A stretch of 64,000 nt of DNA from Planctomycetota bacterium (GTDB lineage: Bacteria; Planctomycetota; UBA1135; GCA-002686595). Positions 43,735-51,993 of the stretch are shown here, one piece after another. The translations under genes were made by a program, and so were the position numbers. The DNA lies in assembly GCA_016795205.1 (NCBI GenBank), contig JAEUHZ010000052.1:1-64000 (forward strand), in the 5' to 3' direction. How positions within the stretch are numbered: the stretch's first letter is position 1; every line of letters starts with the position of its first letter. Below the pieces are notes generated by a model. The model ran no database searches. It saw only the letters and a list, made by a program, of their open reading frames with translations, and was not told the DNA's origin.

Positions 43735-44241
43735 TCAGCTCCCGTGCAGGACCAGCGCCGCGATCTCGGCCGCGCTGGTGATCCGCCGGCGGGGTCCCGG
43801 CCAGGCCGCGAACAAGGCCTCGTGGGCCGCCCGTCCCAGCTCGCCGTCGCGCGTGTCGTAGGCGCGCACCCACTCCACGAGCGGGGCGAGGTGCCGGTCC
43901 TGCTCGGCGCGCGACGCGAACTTGTGTGGCTCGAACGGTCGCGCGTGGCAGTGCGCGACGCAGGCTTCGACGCCCGGGTCGAGGAACAGGAGCTGCGGGC
44001 CGTGCGCGAGCGTCCCGGCCACGAGCTCGGCGTAACACCCTTCGACGACCCAGCGCTCGTGCGCGGCGCAGAACGCGTCCAGGTCGGCGCGGGCTGCTGC
44101 GCGGTCGCGCGCCACCGCCACCCGACCCGGCTCCCAGGAGAGCGCGTCGAGGTCCAGGTGCGCCAGGCCATGCTGGCGCGCGAGCCGTGCCGCGAGCATC
44201 GACTTCCCCGCGCCCGAGTTGCCGAGGATCGCGAGCCGCAT
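43735..44241 (-). CDS. P-loop kinase-like protein (shikimate kinase/adenylate kinase fold)
   Basis: 168 residues. P-loop GNSGAGKS at residues 7-14, followed by LARQHGLAHLDLDALSWEPG and RWVVEGCYAELVAGTLAHGP, a pattern of FlaR-like or topology-modulation small kinases. A lid-like stretch holds the basic patch (RPFEPHKFASRAEQDRHLAP). The family is broadly annotated as shikimate kinase or DNA topology modulation protein, with no certain substrate. The ATG at 44239-44241 is taken because the first strand begins there; an ATG nine bases upstream is also possible. It follows the large membrane protein by about 40 bases in the opposite order on the same strand (upstream gene at 44283). Confidence 0.78.
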   Translation of the reverse strand: MRLAILGNSGAGKSMLAARLARQHGLAHLDLDALSWEPGRVAVARDRAAARADLDAFCAAHERWVVEGCYAELVAGTLAHGPQLLFLDPGVEACVAHCHARPFEPHKFASRAEQDRHLAPLVEWVRAYDTRDGELGRAAHEALFAAWPGPRRRITSAAEIAALVLHGS

Positions 44242-44282
44242 CCACGGCATCCTACGCCCTGGCGCGGCCGCGCGGATTGCGC

Positions 44283-46145
44283 TCAGTCCGGTGCGATCGC
44301 CGCGGCAACGCGGCCCACCGCCAGGGCCGGAGCGAGGTCGGAGGGAATCCCGCGTTCGACGAGCTCGCGGCAGGTCTGTCGGGTGCCGCGCGCGAAGCCG
44401 CGCGCCGCGCTGCCGCGGTCCTCGAGGACGTCGGCGTTCTCGCCCAGGATCCGCGCGGTCTCCCAGGGCATGGGCAAGCCCACGTTCGGCCGCGACAGGC
44501 CGCGCTCCAGCGCGTCGCGCAGCAGCGCGTCGTCCGTGAGCACCAGCCGCGCGTCGTCGAGCGCGGCCTGTGGCGGCGCGCCGCGCACGCGCGCCTGGAA
44601 GCGCAGGCCGTGGCCGAGTCCCTGGGCCAGCGCCGCGTGCCACTCGGGAGGCCAGGGGGCAAGGTGCTCCGCCAGAGCGAGCGGCGCGCCGCGCGCCACG
44701 GTCGTCTCGGCGCGAGCGACGCCCAGGTTGAAGCCCAACGCCAGGACGGTCCGCGCACGCGCGGCCTCGGGCAGCCCGCGCACGCGCGCCACGATCTCTG
44801 ACTGGGGCACGGCGTTGCGCGAGCTGACCAGCGCGCGTGCCAACTGCGCCAGGTTGTAGCCGTCGAGCCGCGAGCCCACGCCGGTCGACGCGCAGGTCCA
44901 GTCCGGCACGCCCAGGCTCGACGCGCAGGGGATTCCGGTCGCGGCGAGCAGCGCGATGCCGGCCGTGCGCCGCGTGCCGCCCGCGGCCAGCCAGCGGTCG
45001 GCCGTCGCGGCGATCAGGATGCCGGCGTACAGGAGCGCCGGCAGGTAGTAGCGGTAGCCCGCGATCTCGACCGGCGTGGCGTGCCCACCCAGGCGGAAGT
45101 TCGAGATCCCGTAGGCCAGCGCCGCCAGCGGCAGGTAGATCACGAACGGGGCGAGCTTGGCGCGCTCGAACGCCGCGAGCTCCTCGCGCGGTGCGGGCAC
45201 GGGGCCCGCCAGCCGGCGCGCGCAGCCCAGGACGCTCGACGCGACGCCCGGAACCGCGGCCGCGTACGCCGCCACGAACGCGGCCAGGAACAGGCTGGCG
45301 AGCAGCTCCCGCGGCACCCCGCCGAGGTCCTCGAACACGCCCGCGCGCCACAAGGCGGGCCCCAGGAACTCGCCCATGCGGGCCCAGACGTCGGCGCCGC
45401 GCGCGCTGGTCTCGCCGCCGAACTTGGCGTCGAGGAAGCCCGCGCCCCGGCCGGCGGTGGCGAGGTTCACGACCAACAGCGGCGCGAGGCCCAGCACGAA
45501 GCCCGCGGCGAGCACCGGCAGATCGCGCGCAGCACGGCGCAGCCCGCGGATCCCGGCGTGCATCCCGAACAGGATTCCGACCGGGATCAACGCCCCCAGG
45601 AACACGAAGATCGCGAAGCCACAGGCGCAGGCATAAGCCAGGAGCCCGGCGCGCGGCTTGGCCGGGTCCGCGAACCAGCGGTAGGCGAGGAGCAGCGCCA
45701 GGCTCGAGAAGCACAGGTTCTCGAAGTGGTTCCCGGAATTGATCAGCGAGTACTTGGCCAGCGTCGGTGGTCCGACCGCGACGAACAGCGCGCCGAGCCC
45801 GGCCGCGCGCCGCGAGACGTGGCGGTCCAGGACCAGCCACACGAGGACCAGCGTGGCGAGGCCCAGCGCCGCGGGCAGCAGCTTCAGCGCCAGGTAGGTG
45901 GAGCCGAACAGGCCGAAGACGGGCACCGTGAGCCAGCCCATCAGGAGCTGCCCCGCCGCGTTGTCGTAGAACCAGCGCACGGGGAAGTCGATCCCCTGGC
46001 GCAGGAGCTCGGCCATGGTGCCCATGGGGTAGAGCTCGTACATCGGCAAGGCCACCGACTCGAAGCTCGTCGCGAGGATCAGGACGCGCAGCGCCACGTA
46101 GGCACCGATCGCCACGAGCAGCCCGAGGGGGATGCGCTGCGCCAC
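44283..46145 (-). CDS. large GT-C-like polytopic membrane protein
   Basis: 620 residues. About ten hydrophobic segments cover the first ~430 residues, then a soluble periplasmic region of ~190 residues (LDDARLVLTDDALLRDALER and ARILGENADVLEDRG). The first loop has acidic residues after MYELYPMGTMAELLRQGIDF, consistent with a polyprenyl-phosphate sugar transferase or a homologous scaffold, but I see no firm family signature. It begins with GTG at 46143-46145, 11 bases after the stop of the polyprenol-phosphate mannose synthase gene. That coupling is the best clue to function: it may use the mannosyl lipid made by its neighbour. Confidence 0.6.
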   Translation of the reverse strand: MAQRIPLGLLVAIGAYVALRVLILATSFESVALPMYELYPMGTMAELLRQGIDFPVRWFYDNAAGQLLMGWLTVPVFGLFGSTYLALKLLPAALGLATLVLVWLVLDRHVSRRAAGLGALFVAVGPPTLAKYSLINSGNHFENLCFSSLALLLAYRWFADPAKPRAGLLAYACACGFAIFVFLGALIPVGILFGMHAGIRGLRRAARDLPVLAAGFVLGLAPLLVVNLATAGRGAGFLDAKFGGETSARGADVWARMGEFLGPALWRAGVFEDLGGVPRELLASLFLAAFVAAYAAAVPGVASSVLGCARRLAGPVPAPREELAAFERAKLAPFVIYLPLAALAYGISNFRLGGHATPVEIAGYRYYLPALLYAGILIAATADRWLAAGGTRRTAGIALLAATGIPCASSLGVPDWTCASTGVGSRLDGYNLAQLARALVSSRNAVPQSEIVARVRGLPEAARARTVLALGFNLGVARAETTVARGAPLALAEHLAPWPPEWHAALAQGLGHGLRFQARVRGAPPQAALDDARLVLTDDALLRDALERGLSRPNVGLPMPWETARILGENADVLEDRGSAARGFARGTRQTCRELVERGIPSDLAPALAVGRVAAAIAPD

Positions 46146-46156
46146 GCGGATCGCGC

Positions 46157-46936
46157 CTAGAGGCGCCCTGTCAGGCTCTTCCAGCGCAGCTCCAGCACGG
46201 TGAAGTAGCCCGTGAGCAGCTTGCCGAAGGTCAGCGTCGACGCGCCATGTCGCCGGTTCTGGAACTCGATCGGCACCTCCGCGATCCCGATGCCCGCCCG
46301 CGCGGTCTTGAACAGGAGCTCCTGGACGATCGCCGGCCCCGCCGAAAAGGTCTCGGCGACGCGGATCCGTTCCAGCGTCTCGCGCTTCCAGGCGCGGAAG
46401 CCGGAGTTGCAGTCGCGCACCGGCACGCCCAGCACGACGCGGATGTAGAGGTTCGCGAGCTTGGTGATCGCGCGGCGCGCGAGCCCGCGATCGGCGTCCT
46501 TGCCGCCAGGCGCGCCGCGCGAGCCCAGGACCAGCCCGACCGGCGTCGGTCCGCCGTGCAGCCGCCGGATCAGCTGCGGGATGTAGCGCGGCTGGTGGGA
46601 CAGGTCGGCGTCCATCTCGACGACGACCTCGGGCCCGAGCGCGATCGCGGCGACGAACCCGTCGCGCCCCGAGCGGCCGCGCCCGCGGTCCGCGCGGCGG
46701 TGGATCAGGTGCACGCGCGGGTCGCGCGCCGCGCGCTCCGCGACGAGCCGCCAAGTGCCGTCGGGCGAGTCGTCGTCGATCACGATCACGTGGAAGCCTG
46801 GCCCGAGCGCCAGCAGCTCGTCGAGCAGTGGACCGACGTTCTGTGACTCGTTGTAGGTCGGGACCGTCACCACGACCGCCGGCGGGCGCGGCGGGGTGTC
46901 AACGCGCGCCTCCGGCTCGGGCGTCGGGGTCTGCAT
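46157..46936 (-). CDS. polyprenol-phosphate mannose synthase (DPM1-like, GT2)
   Basis: 259 residues. A family 2 glycosyltransferase that moves a sugar (typically mannose from GDP-mannose) to polyprenyl phosphate on the cytoplasmic face. Motifs in order: VVVTVPTYNESQNVGPLLDE, FHVIVIDDDSPDGTW (nucleotide site), RADRGRGRSGRDGFVAAIAL, VVEMDADLSHQPRYIPQLIR (DxD-like catalytic site), GVPVRDCNSGFRAWKRETLE and VPIEFQNRRHGASTLT. The C-terminal membrane segments of GT2 flippase-type fusions are absent; this is the short DPM1/Ppm1 form. The start is ATG at 46934-46936. It precedes the membrane protein gene at 44283 in the same operon. Confidence 0.93.
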   Translation of the reverse strand: MQTPTPEPEARVDTPPRPPAVVVTVPTYNESQNVGPLLDELLALGPGFHVIVIDDDSPDGTWRLVAERAARDPRVHLIHRRADRGRGRSGRDGFVAAIALGPEVVVEMDADLSHQPRYIPQLIRRLHGGPTPVGLVLGSRGAPGGKDADRGLARRAITKLANLYIRVVLGVPVRDCNSGFRAWKRETLERIRVAETFSAGPAIVQELLFKTARAGIGIAEVPIEFQNRRHGASTLTFGKLLTGYFTVLELRWKSLTGRL

Positions 46937-47083
46937 GCGGGACGGTCGGCGGGCGGCGCTCTGGGCCTCGGCCCGAGGATAGCCCGCGCGCGGCCACCCG
47001 GACAACGGAAGGACGGACGGGCTCAACCCGGTCGGAAGGTCTTTCCGATACAGCTCCACGCGCTCGACCGCGCGCTCCGAGCC

Positions 47084-48682
47084 ATGACGCACACACCGAC
47101 CCTCGCGCGCCGATCCCAGATCGGCGAACTGCTCGTGTCCGAAGGCAAGCTCTCGCGCGAGGAACTCGAGGCGGCGCTGGCCTACCGCGAGGAGCGCGGC
47201 CTCAAGCTGGGACAGGCGCTCGTGGCCCTGCACCTCGTGACCCAGCAGGACCTGGCCGGGGCGCTGCGTTCTCAGGGCCGCGTCCACTGCCTGAACCTCA
47301 CGCCCGGCATCCTGGACCTCGAGGTCGCGCGCCTCCTGCCCGAGGCCATGGCGCGCCAGTACGCAGCCGTGCCCGTGCACCGCGTGGCGGGCCGCATCAC
47401 GGTCGCCATGGAGGATCCTGCCGAGGAGTACGACGTCGACGCGATCGCCATCGCGCTGGGGGAGCCGGTCTTCGCGGTCCACGCCGACGTCGAGCGCATC
47501 CAGCTCGCGATCACGCGCGCCTGGTGCGCGCCGGGTGCCGGGAAGCAGGCCGAGCCTCCGCGCTTCACGTTGCTGCGGGGGCCGCTGCCCGAGCACGAGC
47601 CCGAGGAGGCTGCCGCCGCGCTGGTGCGTGCCGCGCTGCGCGAGGCCGTGGTGCTCGGCGCCGATTCCTTCCAGGTCGAGTCCACGATCCGCGGCACGGA
47701 GCTCGACTTCCGCGTCGACGGCGCGCGCACGCCGCCCGCCGTGCTCGGCGCGGACTGGGCCCCGGCGCTCGTGCAAGCGCTGGTCGCGGCCGCGGGTGGC
47801 GACCCGCGCGCCCTGCACGCGCAGGGAGTCGCCGATGTCGACGGCTCGCGGGTCGCGCTCGAGGTCGCCGCGCTCTCCAGCATGCTCGGACCGTGCGCCC
47901 GCGCCGCGATCGTGGCGCGGAGTCCGCGCGCCACGCTCGACGACCTGCCGCTCGAGAACGAGGAACGTGTCGCGGCGGCTGGCTGGTTGGCCCTGCGCGG
48001 CGTGCTCCTCGTGGCTGGCGCGCGCGGCTCGGCGGCCGAGGCGCTCTCCGAGGACTTGGCCCTGCGAGCCGCCCGCCTCGGACGCCGCGTCTACCGGCTG
48101 GGCGCCGCGGGCGAGCCCTTGGACGCCGCGCTCGTCCACGTCCCGCGCGGCGCGGCGCACGACACGGCCGGCGACCTGGAAGCCATCGCGCGACTGGCCC
48201 CCGACGTCGTCGAGACGGGCCTGCTCGAGGAACCGCGCGCCTTCGTGGCCGCCCTGGACGCTGCGCGCCGCGGACTGCTCGTGCTGGCGCGGGTCGAGGC
48301 GCGCGACGCGGCGGAGGCTGCGGCGCGTTGCCTGGCGGCGTCCGGCGACCGCTCCAGCGCCGGTCTGCTGCTCGGCGCCCTGGCGCTGGTCGACGTGCGG
48401 CTGACGTGCGCCGCGTGCGCCGCCGGGAGTTCCCGCGACTGCCCGCGCTGCGCGGGCCGCGGCGTCGACGCCGTGCGTCGCGTGGCCGAAGCGCTGGACC
48501 TGCACGGTCCGCTGCGCGAGGTCCTGGAGCGCGGCGCCGATGCCGCCGCGACGCGCCGCGCGGCGCGGGAGCTGGGCTATCCCCTGCTCATCGACCGCGG
48601 GCGCGAGCTGGTCGAGGCCGGCTTGGCGAGCGAGACCGAGTGGGAGCGCGCGCTGCGCCGCGCGTCGGGAGCTTTCGCATGA
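47084..48682 (+). CDS. degenerate GspE/PilB-like protein (MshEN domain, lost ATPase motifs)
   Basis: 532 residues with the layout of a type II secretion/type IV pilus ATPase. The N-terminal MshEN/T2SSE_N domain reads IGELLVSEGKLSREELEAAL, GLKLGQALVALHLVTQQDLA and PVHRVAGRITVAMEDPAEEY. An N2-like region follows (AADAALVRAALREAVVLGAD-like). The Walker A position (about 309-320) reads LLVAGARGSAAEA instead of GPTGSGKTT, and the Asp/Glu boxes and Walker B are not recognisable. The zinc-binding CAACAAGSSRDCPRCAG (about 442-458) is kept. It therefore looks like a non-ATPase relative, perhaps a cyclic-di-GMP-binding regulator or adaptor, since some MshEN domains bind c-di-GMP. The stop overlaps the start of the receiver gene (ATGA). 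Confidence 0.75.
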   Translation: MTHTPTLARRSQIGELLVSEGKLSREELEAALAYREERGLKLGQALVALHLVTQQDLAGALRSQGRVHCLNLTPGILDLEVARLLPEAMARQYAAVPVHRVAGRITVAMEDPAEEYDVDAIAIALGEPVFAVHADVERIQLAITRAWCAPGAGKQAEPPRFTLLRGPLPEHEPEEAAAALVRAALREAVVLGADSFQVESTIRGTELDFRVDGARTPPAVLGADWAPALVQALVAAAGGDPRALHAQGVADVDGSRVALEVAALSSMLGPCARAAIVARSPRATLDDLPLENEERVAAAGWLALRGVLLVAGARGSAAEALSEDLALRAARLGRRVYRLGAAGEPLDAALVHVPRGAAHDTAGDLEAIARLAPDVVETGLLEEPRAFVAALDAARRGLLVLARVEARDAAEAAARCLAASGDRSSAGLLLGALALVDVRLTCAACAAGSSRDCPRCAGRGVDAVRRVAEALDLHGPLREVLERGADAAATRRAARELGYPLLIDRGRELVEAGLASETEWERALRRASGAFA

Positions 48683-49068
48683 ACGAGATCGTCCTGATCC
48701 ACGACCTGCAGTCGAGCCCCGCGCCGCGGCGCGCCGTGCTGGAGCGCGCTGGTTGGCACGTGCGCGCGACGCACGACGCGCGCGAAGCCCTGGGCTGGAT
48801 CCGCAGCGCGCCGCCGGCGCTGGTCCTGGTCGACGTGTGCGTCGAGGGCGGCACCGGCTTCGACGTGTGCCGCGCGCTGCGGGCCGAGTTCGAACCCGCA
48901 CGGCTGCCGGTCGTGCTCGGCTGCCACCTCTACCACGGCCCCGAGTACGAGGCCGAGGCGCGTGCCGCGGGAGCGCAGGGCTACCTGGAGCTCCCGACCG
49001 AGGTCGACGCGCTCGTGCGGTGCGTGACCGACTTGGCGGGCACCGCGGGCGAAACCCGGGCGGCCTGA
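48679..49068 (+). CDS. degenerate response-regulator receiver protein
   Basis: 129 residues, a single CheY-like domain with no output domain. The phosphoacceptor Asp is kept (D52 in LVLVDVCVEGGTGFDVC). The N-terminal acidic pair is reduced to His-Asp (VLIHDL), the switch Thr/Ser region is replaced (PVVLGCHLYH), and the conserved Lys is Leu (GYLELP instead of GYLxKP). It may be phosphorylated weakly or act as an unphosphorylated adaptor. It overlaps the GspE-like gene and is thus made with it, suggesting a two-protein module. No histidine kinase gene is nearby. Confidence 0.78.
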   Translation: MNEIVLIHDLQSSPAPRRAVLERAGWHVRATHDAREALGWIRSAPPALVLVDVCVEGGTGFDVCRALRAEFEPARLPVVLGCHLYHGPEYEAEARAAGAQGYLELPTEVDALVRCVTDLAGTAGETRAA

Positions 49069-49142
49069 GCGGTCTCGACGGGTAGAGGTTGACAGGCCGC
49101 GCACGCGGCTCGATCCTCCCGGCGTCCCGCTCCGGAGCCTCG

Positions 49143-50051
49143 ATGATCGACCCTGCCCGCCGCGCCCTGCTTCGTTCCGCCCTCGCTGGCGCCGTGATCG
49201 GCGCTGGACTGTCTGCCCGTGCGCGCGGACAGGAGGCCGCCGCCGCCGCGCCCAAGCCGACCCGTCCCGCGCTGCGCAAGGCGCTCAAGTACGGGATGAT
49301 CCAGGTCAAGGGCGAGATCCAGGACCGCTTCGCGCTGGCCAAGCAGTGCGGCTTCGAGGGCGTCGAGATCGACAGCCCGCTGGAGATCGACCGTGCGGCC
49401 GTGGTGGCGGCCTCCCAGGCCACGGGCGTCGTCGTCCACGGCGTGATCGACTCGGTTCACTGGCAGGAGCGTTTCTCCGATCCGCGCGCGGAGGTCCGCG
49501 AGCGCGCGGTCGCGGCGCTGCGCACGGCGATCGGCGACGCGCGCACGTACGGCGCGACGACCGTGCTCGTCGTGCCGGGCGCCGTGCGGCACCCCGAGCA
49601 CGAGAACTACGAGCAGGTGTGGAAGCGCTCGCAGGCGGAGATCGCGAAGTGCGTCCCCGACGCCAAGGCGGCCGGCGTGCGGATCGCCATCGAGGTCGTG
49701 TGGAACGACTTCATCAAGACCCCCGAGGAACTCGTGCGCTACGTCGACGAGTTCGCCGACCCTGCCGTGGGCGCCTACTTCGACTGCTCGAACATGGTCA
49801 AGTACGGTCCGCCGCCCGCGGACTGGATCCGGCGTCTGGGGAGCCGCCTGCTCAAGGTCGACTTCAAGGGCTACAGCAAGACGCGCGGCTGGGTTCCGAT
49901 CGGCGAGGGCGACGAGGACTGGCCCGCGGTCCTCGAGGCGCTGGCCCACGTGGGGTACTCGGGCTGGTTCACGGCGGAGGTCGAGGGCGGCGGGCACGAC
50001 CACCTGCTCGATGTCTCGCGCCGCATGGACGCGATCCTGGGACGCTCATGA
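49143..50051 (+). CDS. exported xylose-isomerase-like TIM-barrel protein (sugar phosphate isomerase/epimerase family)
   Basis: 302 residues. A Tat-like signal (PARRALLRSALAGAVIGAGL) precedes an AP-endonuclease-2/xylose-isomerase-like TIM barrel: KYGMIQVKGEIQDRFALAKQ, CGFEGVEIDSP, VWKRSQAEIAKCVPDAKAAG and VRIAIEVVWNDFIKTPEELV. Later blocks are YFDCSNMVKYGPPPADWIRR, LLKVDFKGYSK and IGEGDEDWPAVLEALAHVGY. Conserved His/Glu/Asp in these blocks form the metal site. Planctomycetes carry many exported members, some of unknown substrate. The ATG at 49143 gives the Tat signal. It is 74 bases after the receiver gene and 106 bases before the ABC operon. Confidence 0.85.
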   Translation: MIDPARRALLRSALAGAVIGAGLSARARGQEAAAAAPKPTRPALRKALKYGMIQVKGEIQDRFALAKQCGFEGVEIDSPLEIDRAAVVAASQATGVVVHGVIDSVHWQERFSDPRAEVRERAVAALRTAIGDARTYGATTVLVVPGAVRHPEHENYEQVWKRSQAEIAKCVPDAKAAGVRIAIEVVWNDFIKTPEELVRYVDEFADPAVGAYFDCSNMVKYGPPPADWIRRLGSRLLKVDFKGYSKTRGWVPIGEGDEDWPAVLEALAHVGYSGWFTAEVEGGGHDHLLDVSRRMDAILGRS

Positions 50052-50157
50052 CGCTGCCCGCGCCGGCCCGCGCCGGGGCGCCTGAGTCGCGTGGCGCCTG
50101 CGGCGCCCTGGCGACCCGGATCGGCGCCACGCTCGCGGGGTGCGCGTCGGGCAGGCC

Positions 50158-51993
50158 ATGTCGCTGCGCCTGATCGGCGTCTCGAAGCGCTACGGCGCCC
50201 AGCTCGCCCTCGATCGCGCCACGATCGAGGTGCAGCGCGGCGATGTGTACGGCTTCATCGGCCACAACGGCGCGGGCAAGACGACCGCGATGCGCATCGC
50301 GCTGGGCCTGGTACGCCCGGACTCCGGGCAGGTGCTCGTCGAGGGCTTCGACGCCGTGCGGCATCCGCGCGAGGCCCGCGCACGGATGGGGGGCCTGATC
50401 GAGACGCCGGGATTCCACGGCTCCTGGGGCGGAGAGCGCAACCTCGAGGAGCTGGCCCGGCTCGGCGGCCTGGAGCGCCTGGCAGCCCGGCGCGCGGCCG
50501 GGACGTGGCTCGAGCGGGTCGGGCTGGCGCACGCCGGTGCCAAGCGCGTGGCCTCCTATTCCCAGGGCATGCGCCAGCGCCTGGGCATCGCGGCGGCGCT
50601 GCTGGGCTCGCCGCGCATCGTGTTGCTCGACGAGCCGACCAACGGGCTCGACCCCGAGGGCATCGCCGCGATGCGCGAGCTGCTGCTCGGGCTCAATCGC
50701 GAGTCCGGCACGACGATCCTCGTGTCGAGCCACCAGCTCCACGAGCTGGCCGCGCTGTGCAATCGCGTCGGCGTGCTGAAGCACGGGCGTGTCGTCGCGG
50801 AGGCCGAGACCTCGGCGCTCCTCGCCGCGCACGGTCGCTATCGGCTCGAGACGGACGCCGAGTCGGAGCCCGAGGCGCGCCGAGTCCTGGCTGGGCTGGG
50901 TCTGGCGACCGAGGCCGCGCACGGGCGTCTGGCGCTGGACCTCGGCGGCCGTGCCCCAGCCGAGGTCGCCCGCGCACTGGTCGGTTCCGGCGTCCCGCTG
51001 CGTGCCTTCGCGCCTGCGCCGCAGAGCCTGGAGGAGATCTATCTGCGTTTTCCTGAGCGCGAGCCCGTCGCGACACTCTCCGCGGCCGCGACCGCGAGCG
51101 AGCCGGTCGAGCGCCGCGCACCGCCGCGGCCTGCGCAGCGCGTGCTCGGCGCGGATCTGCGGCGTTGGGCGGTCGGAAGCTCCGTGCCGCTGCTCCTGGC
51201 CCTGCCCGCCTTGGCGGGTCTTCTCGCCATGGCGCGGCGCGCGGCGCAAGCGTCCGCCGACGCACGGCGCGTGGGGGAGAGCACGCTCTTCAGCGCCACG
51301 GCCGTCAACGGCTTCGAGGCCGCCGGGCTGGCGCTGCAGGCCGGCGTCCCGGTGCTCGTCCTCGTGGCCCTGGGGCTCGGCAGCCAGTCCATCGCGGCCG
51401 AGCTGGCGCGCGGGACGTTGCGCAACACGCTGCTGCGCCCGATCACGCGCGGCCAGCTCGTGCTCGGCAAGCTCGGGGCGCTGGCGGTCGCGGTGCTGGC
51501 ATCCTACGCGCTGCTCGTGCTGGCCGCGGTCGGCGTGGCGCGGCTCGCGTTCGGCTTCGGCGACGTCGTCGAGGTCCTGCCGAACGGCGCGCGCTTCACG
51601 CTCGTGCCGGCCGCGGCCCTGTGGCCCGACCTCGGGCGAGCGCTCCTGGCGCCGCTCGCGGCGCTGGGCGCTTACGCGGCGCTGGGGTTCCTGTGCGGCG
51701 CGCTGGCGCGCGCGGGCGCGGCCGCGCTGGCCCTGGCTCTGGCCCTCGGAGCGCTGCTCGACGTGGGGCGCGGCCTGGCGCGCGCGCTGGGGTCGAAGCA
51801 CGCGCTGCTCTCCGAGCACGCGCCCTCCCCCCTTTCCGACACGTCCTTCGTGCGCTTCTATGTCGACGTGGCGCAGGGGGTCAGCAACGCGACGTTCGAG
51901 CACGGAGCCGCCTCGGGCTGGGTCCCCGCGCTCTGGGCCGTCGTGGCCGCCGGGCTCGCCTGGGCGATCGTGACGCGCAGGGACGTGCCGTGA
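50158..51993 (+). CDS. ABC-2-type exporter: ATPase fused to permease
   Basis: 611 residues. Residues 1-~215 are an ABC ATPase: Walker A GHNGAGKTT at 36-43, Q-loop GLIETPGFHGSW, signature YSQGMRQRLGIA, Walker B RIVLLDEPTNGLDPEG and switch His in SSHQLHE. Residues ~215-300 are a linker. From ~305 on, about six hydrophobic segments form an ABC-2 permease with RPITRGQLVLGKLGALAVAV. Most ABC-2 systems have the two parts as separate genes, so the fusion is notable. The ATG at 50158 is chosen over the GTG at 50140. It is followed, with a four-base overlap, by the PDZ lipoprotein gene. Confidence 0.87.
   Translation: MSLRLIGVSKRYGAQLALDRATIEVQRGDVYGFIGHNGAGKTTAMRIALGLVRPDSGQVLVEGFDAVRHPREARARMGGLIETPGFHGSWGGERNLEELARLGGLERLAARRAAGTWLERVGLAHAGAKRVASYSQGMRQRLGIAAALLGSPRIVLLDEPTNGLDPEGIAAMRELLLGLNRESGTTILVSSHQLHELAALCNRVGVLKHGRVVAEAETSALLAAHGRYRLETDAESEPEARRVLAGLGLATEAAHGRLALDLGGRAPAEVARALVGSGVPLRAFAPAPQSLEEIYLRFPEREPVATLSAAATASEPVERRAPPRPAQRVLGADLRRWAVGSSVPLLLALPALAGLLAMARRAAQASADARRVGESTLFSATAVNGFEAAGLALQAGVPVLVLVALGLGSQSIAAELARGTLRNTLLRPITRGQLVLGKLGALAVAVLASYALLVLAAVGVARLAFGFGDVVEVLPNGARFTLVPAAALWPDLGRALLAPLAALGAYAALGFLCGALARAGAAALALALALGALLDVGRGLARALGSKHALLSEHAPSPLSDTSFVRFYVDVAQGVSNATFEHGAASGWVPALWAVVAAGLAWAIVTRRDVP

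Noticed and set aside
46937-49423. Upstream extension of the mannose synthase frame over the GspE-like and receiver genes
   Set aside because: Antisense to two well-supported plus-strand genes; low-complexity text.
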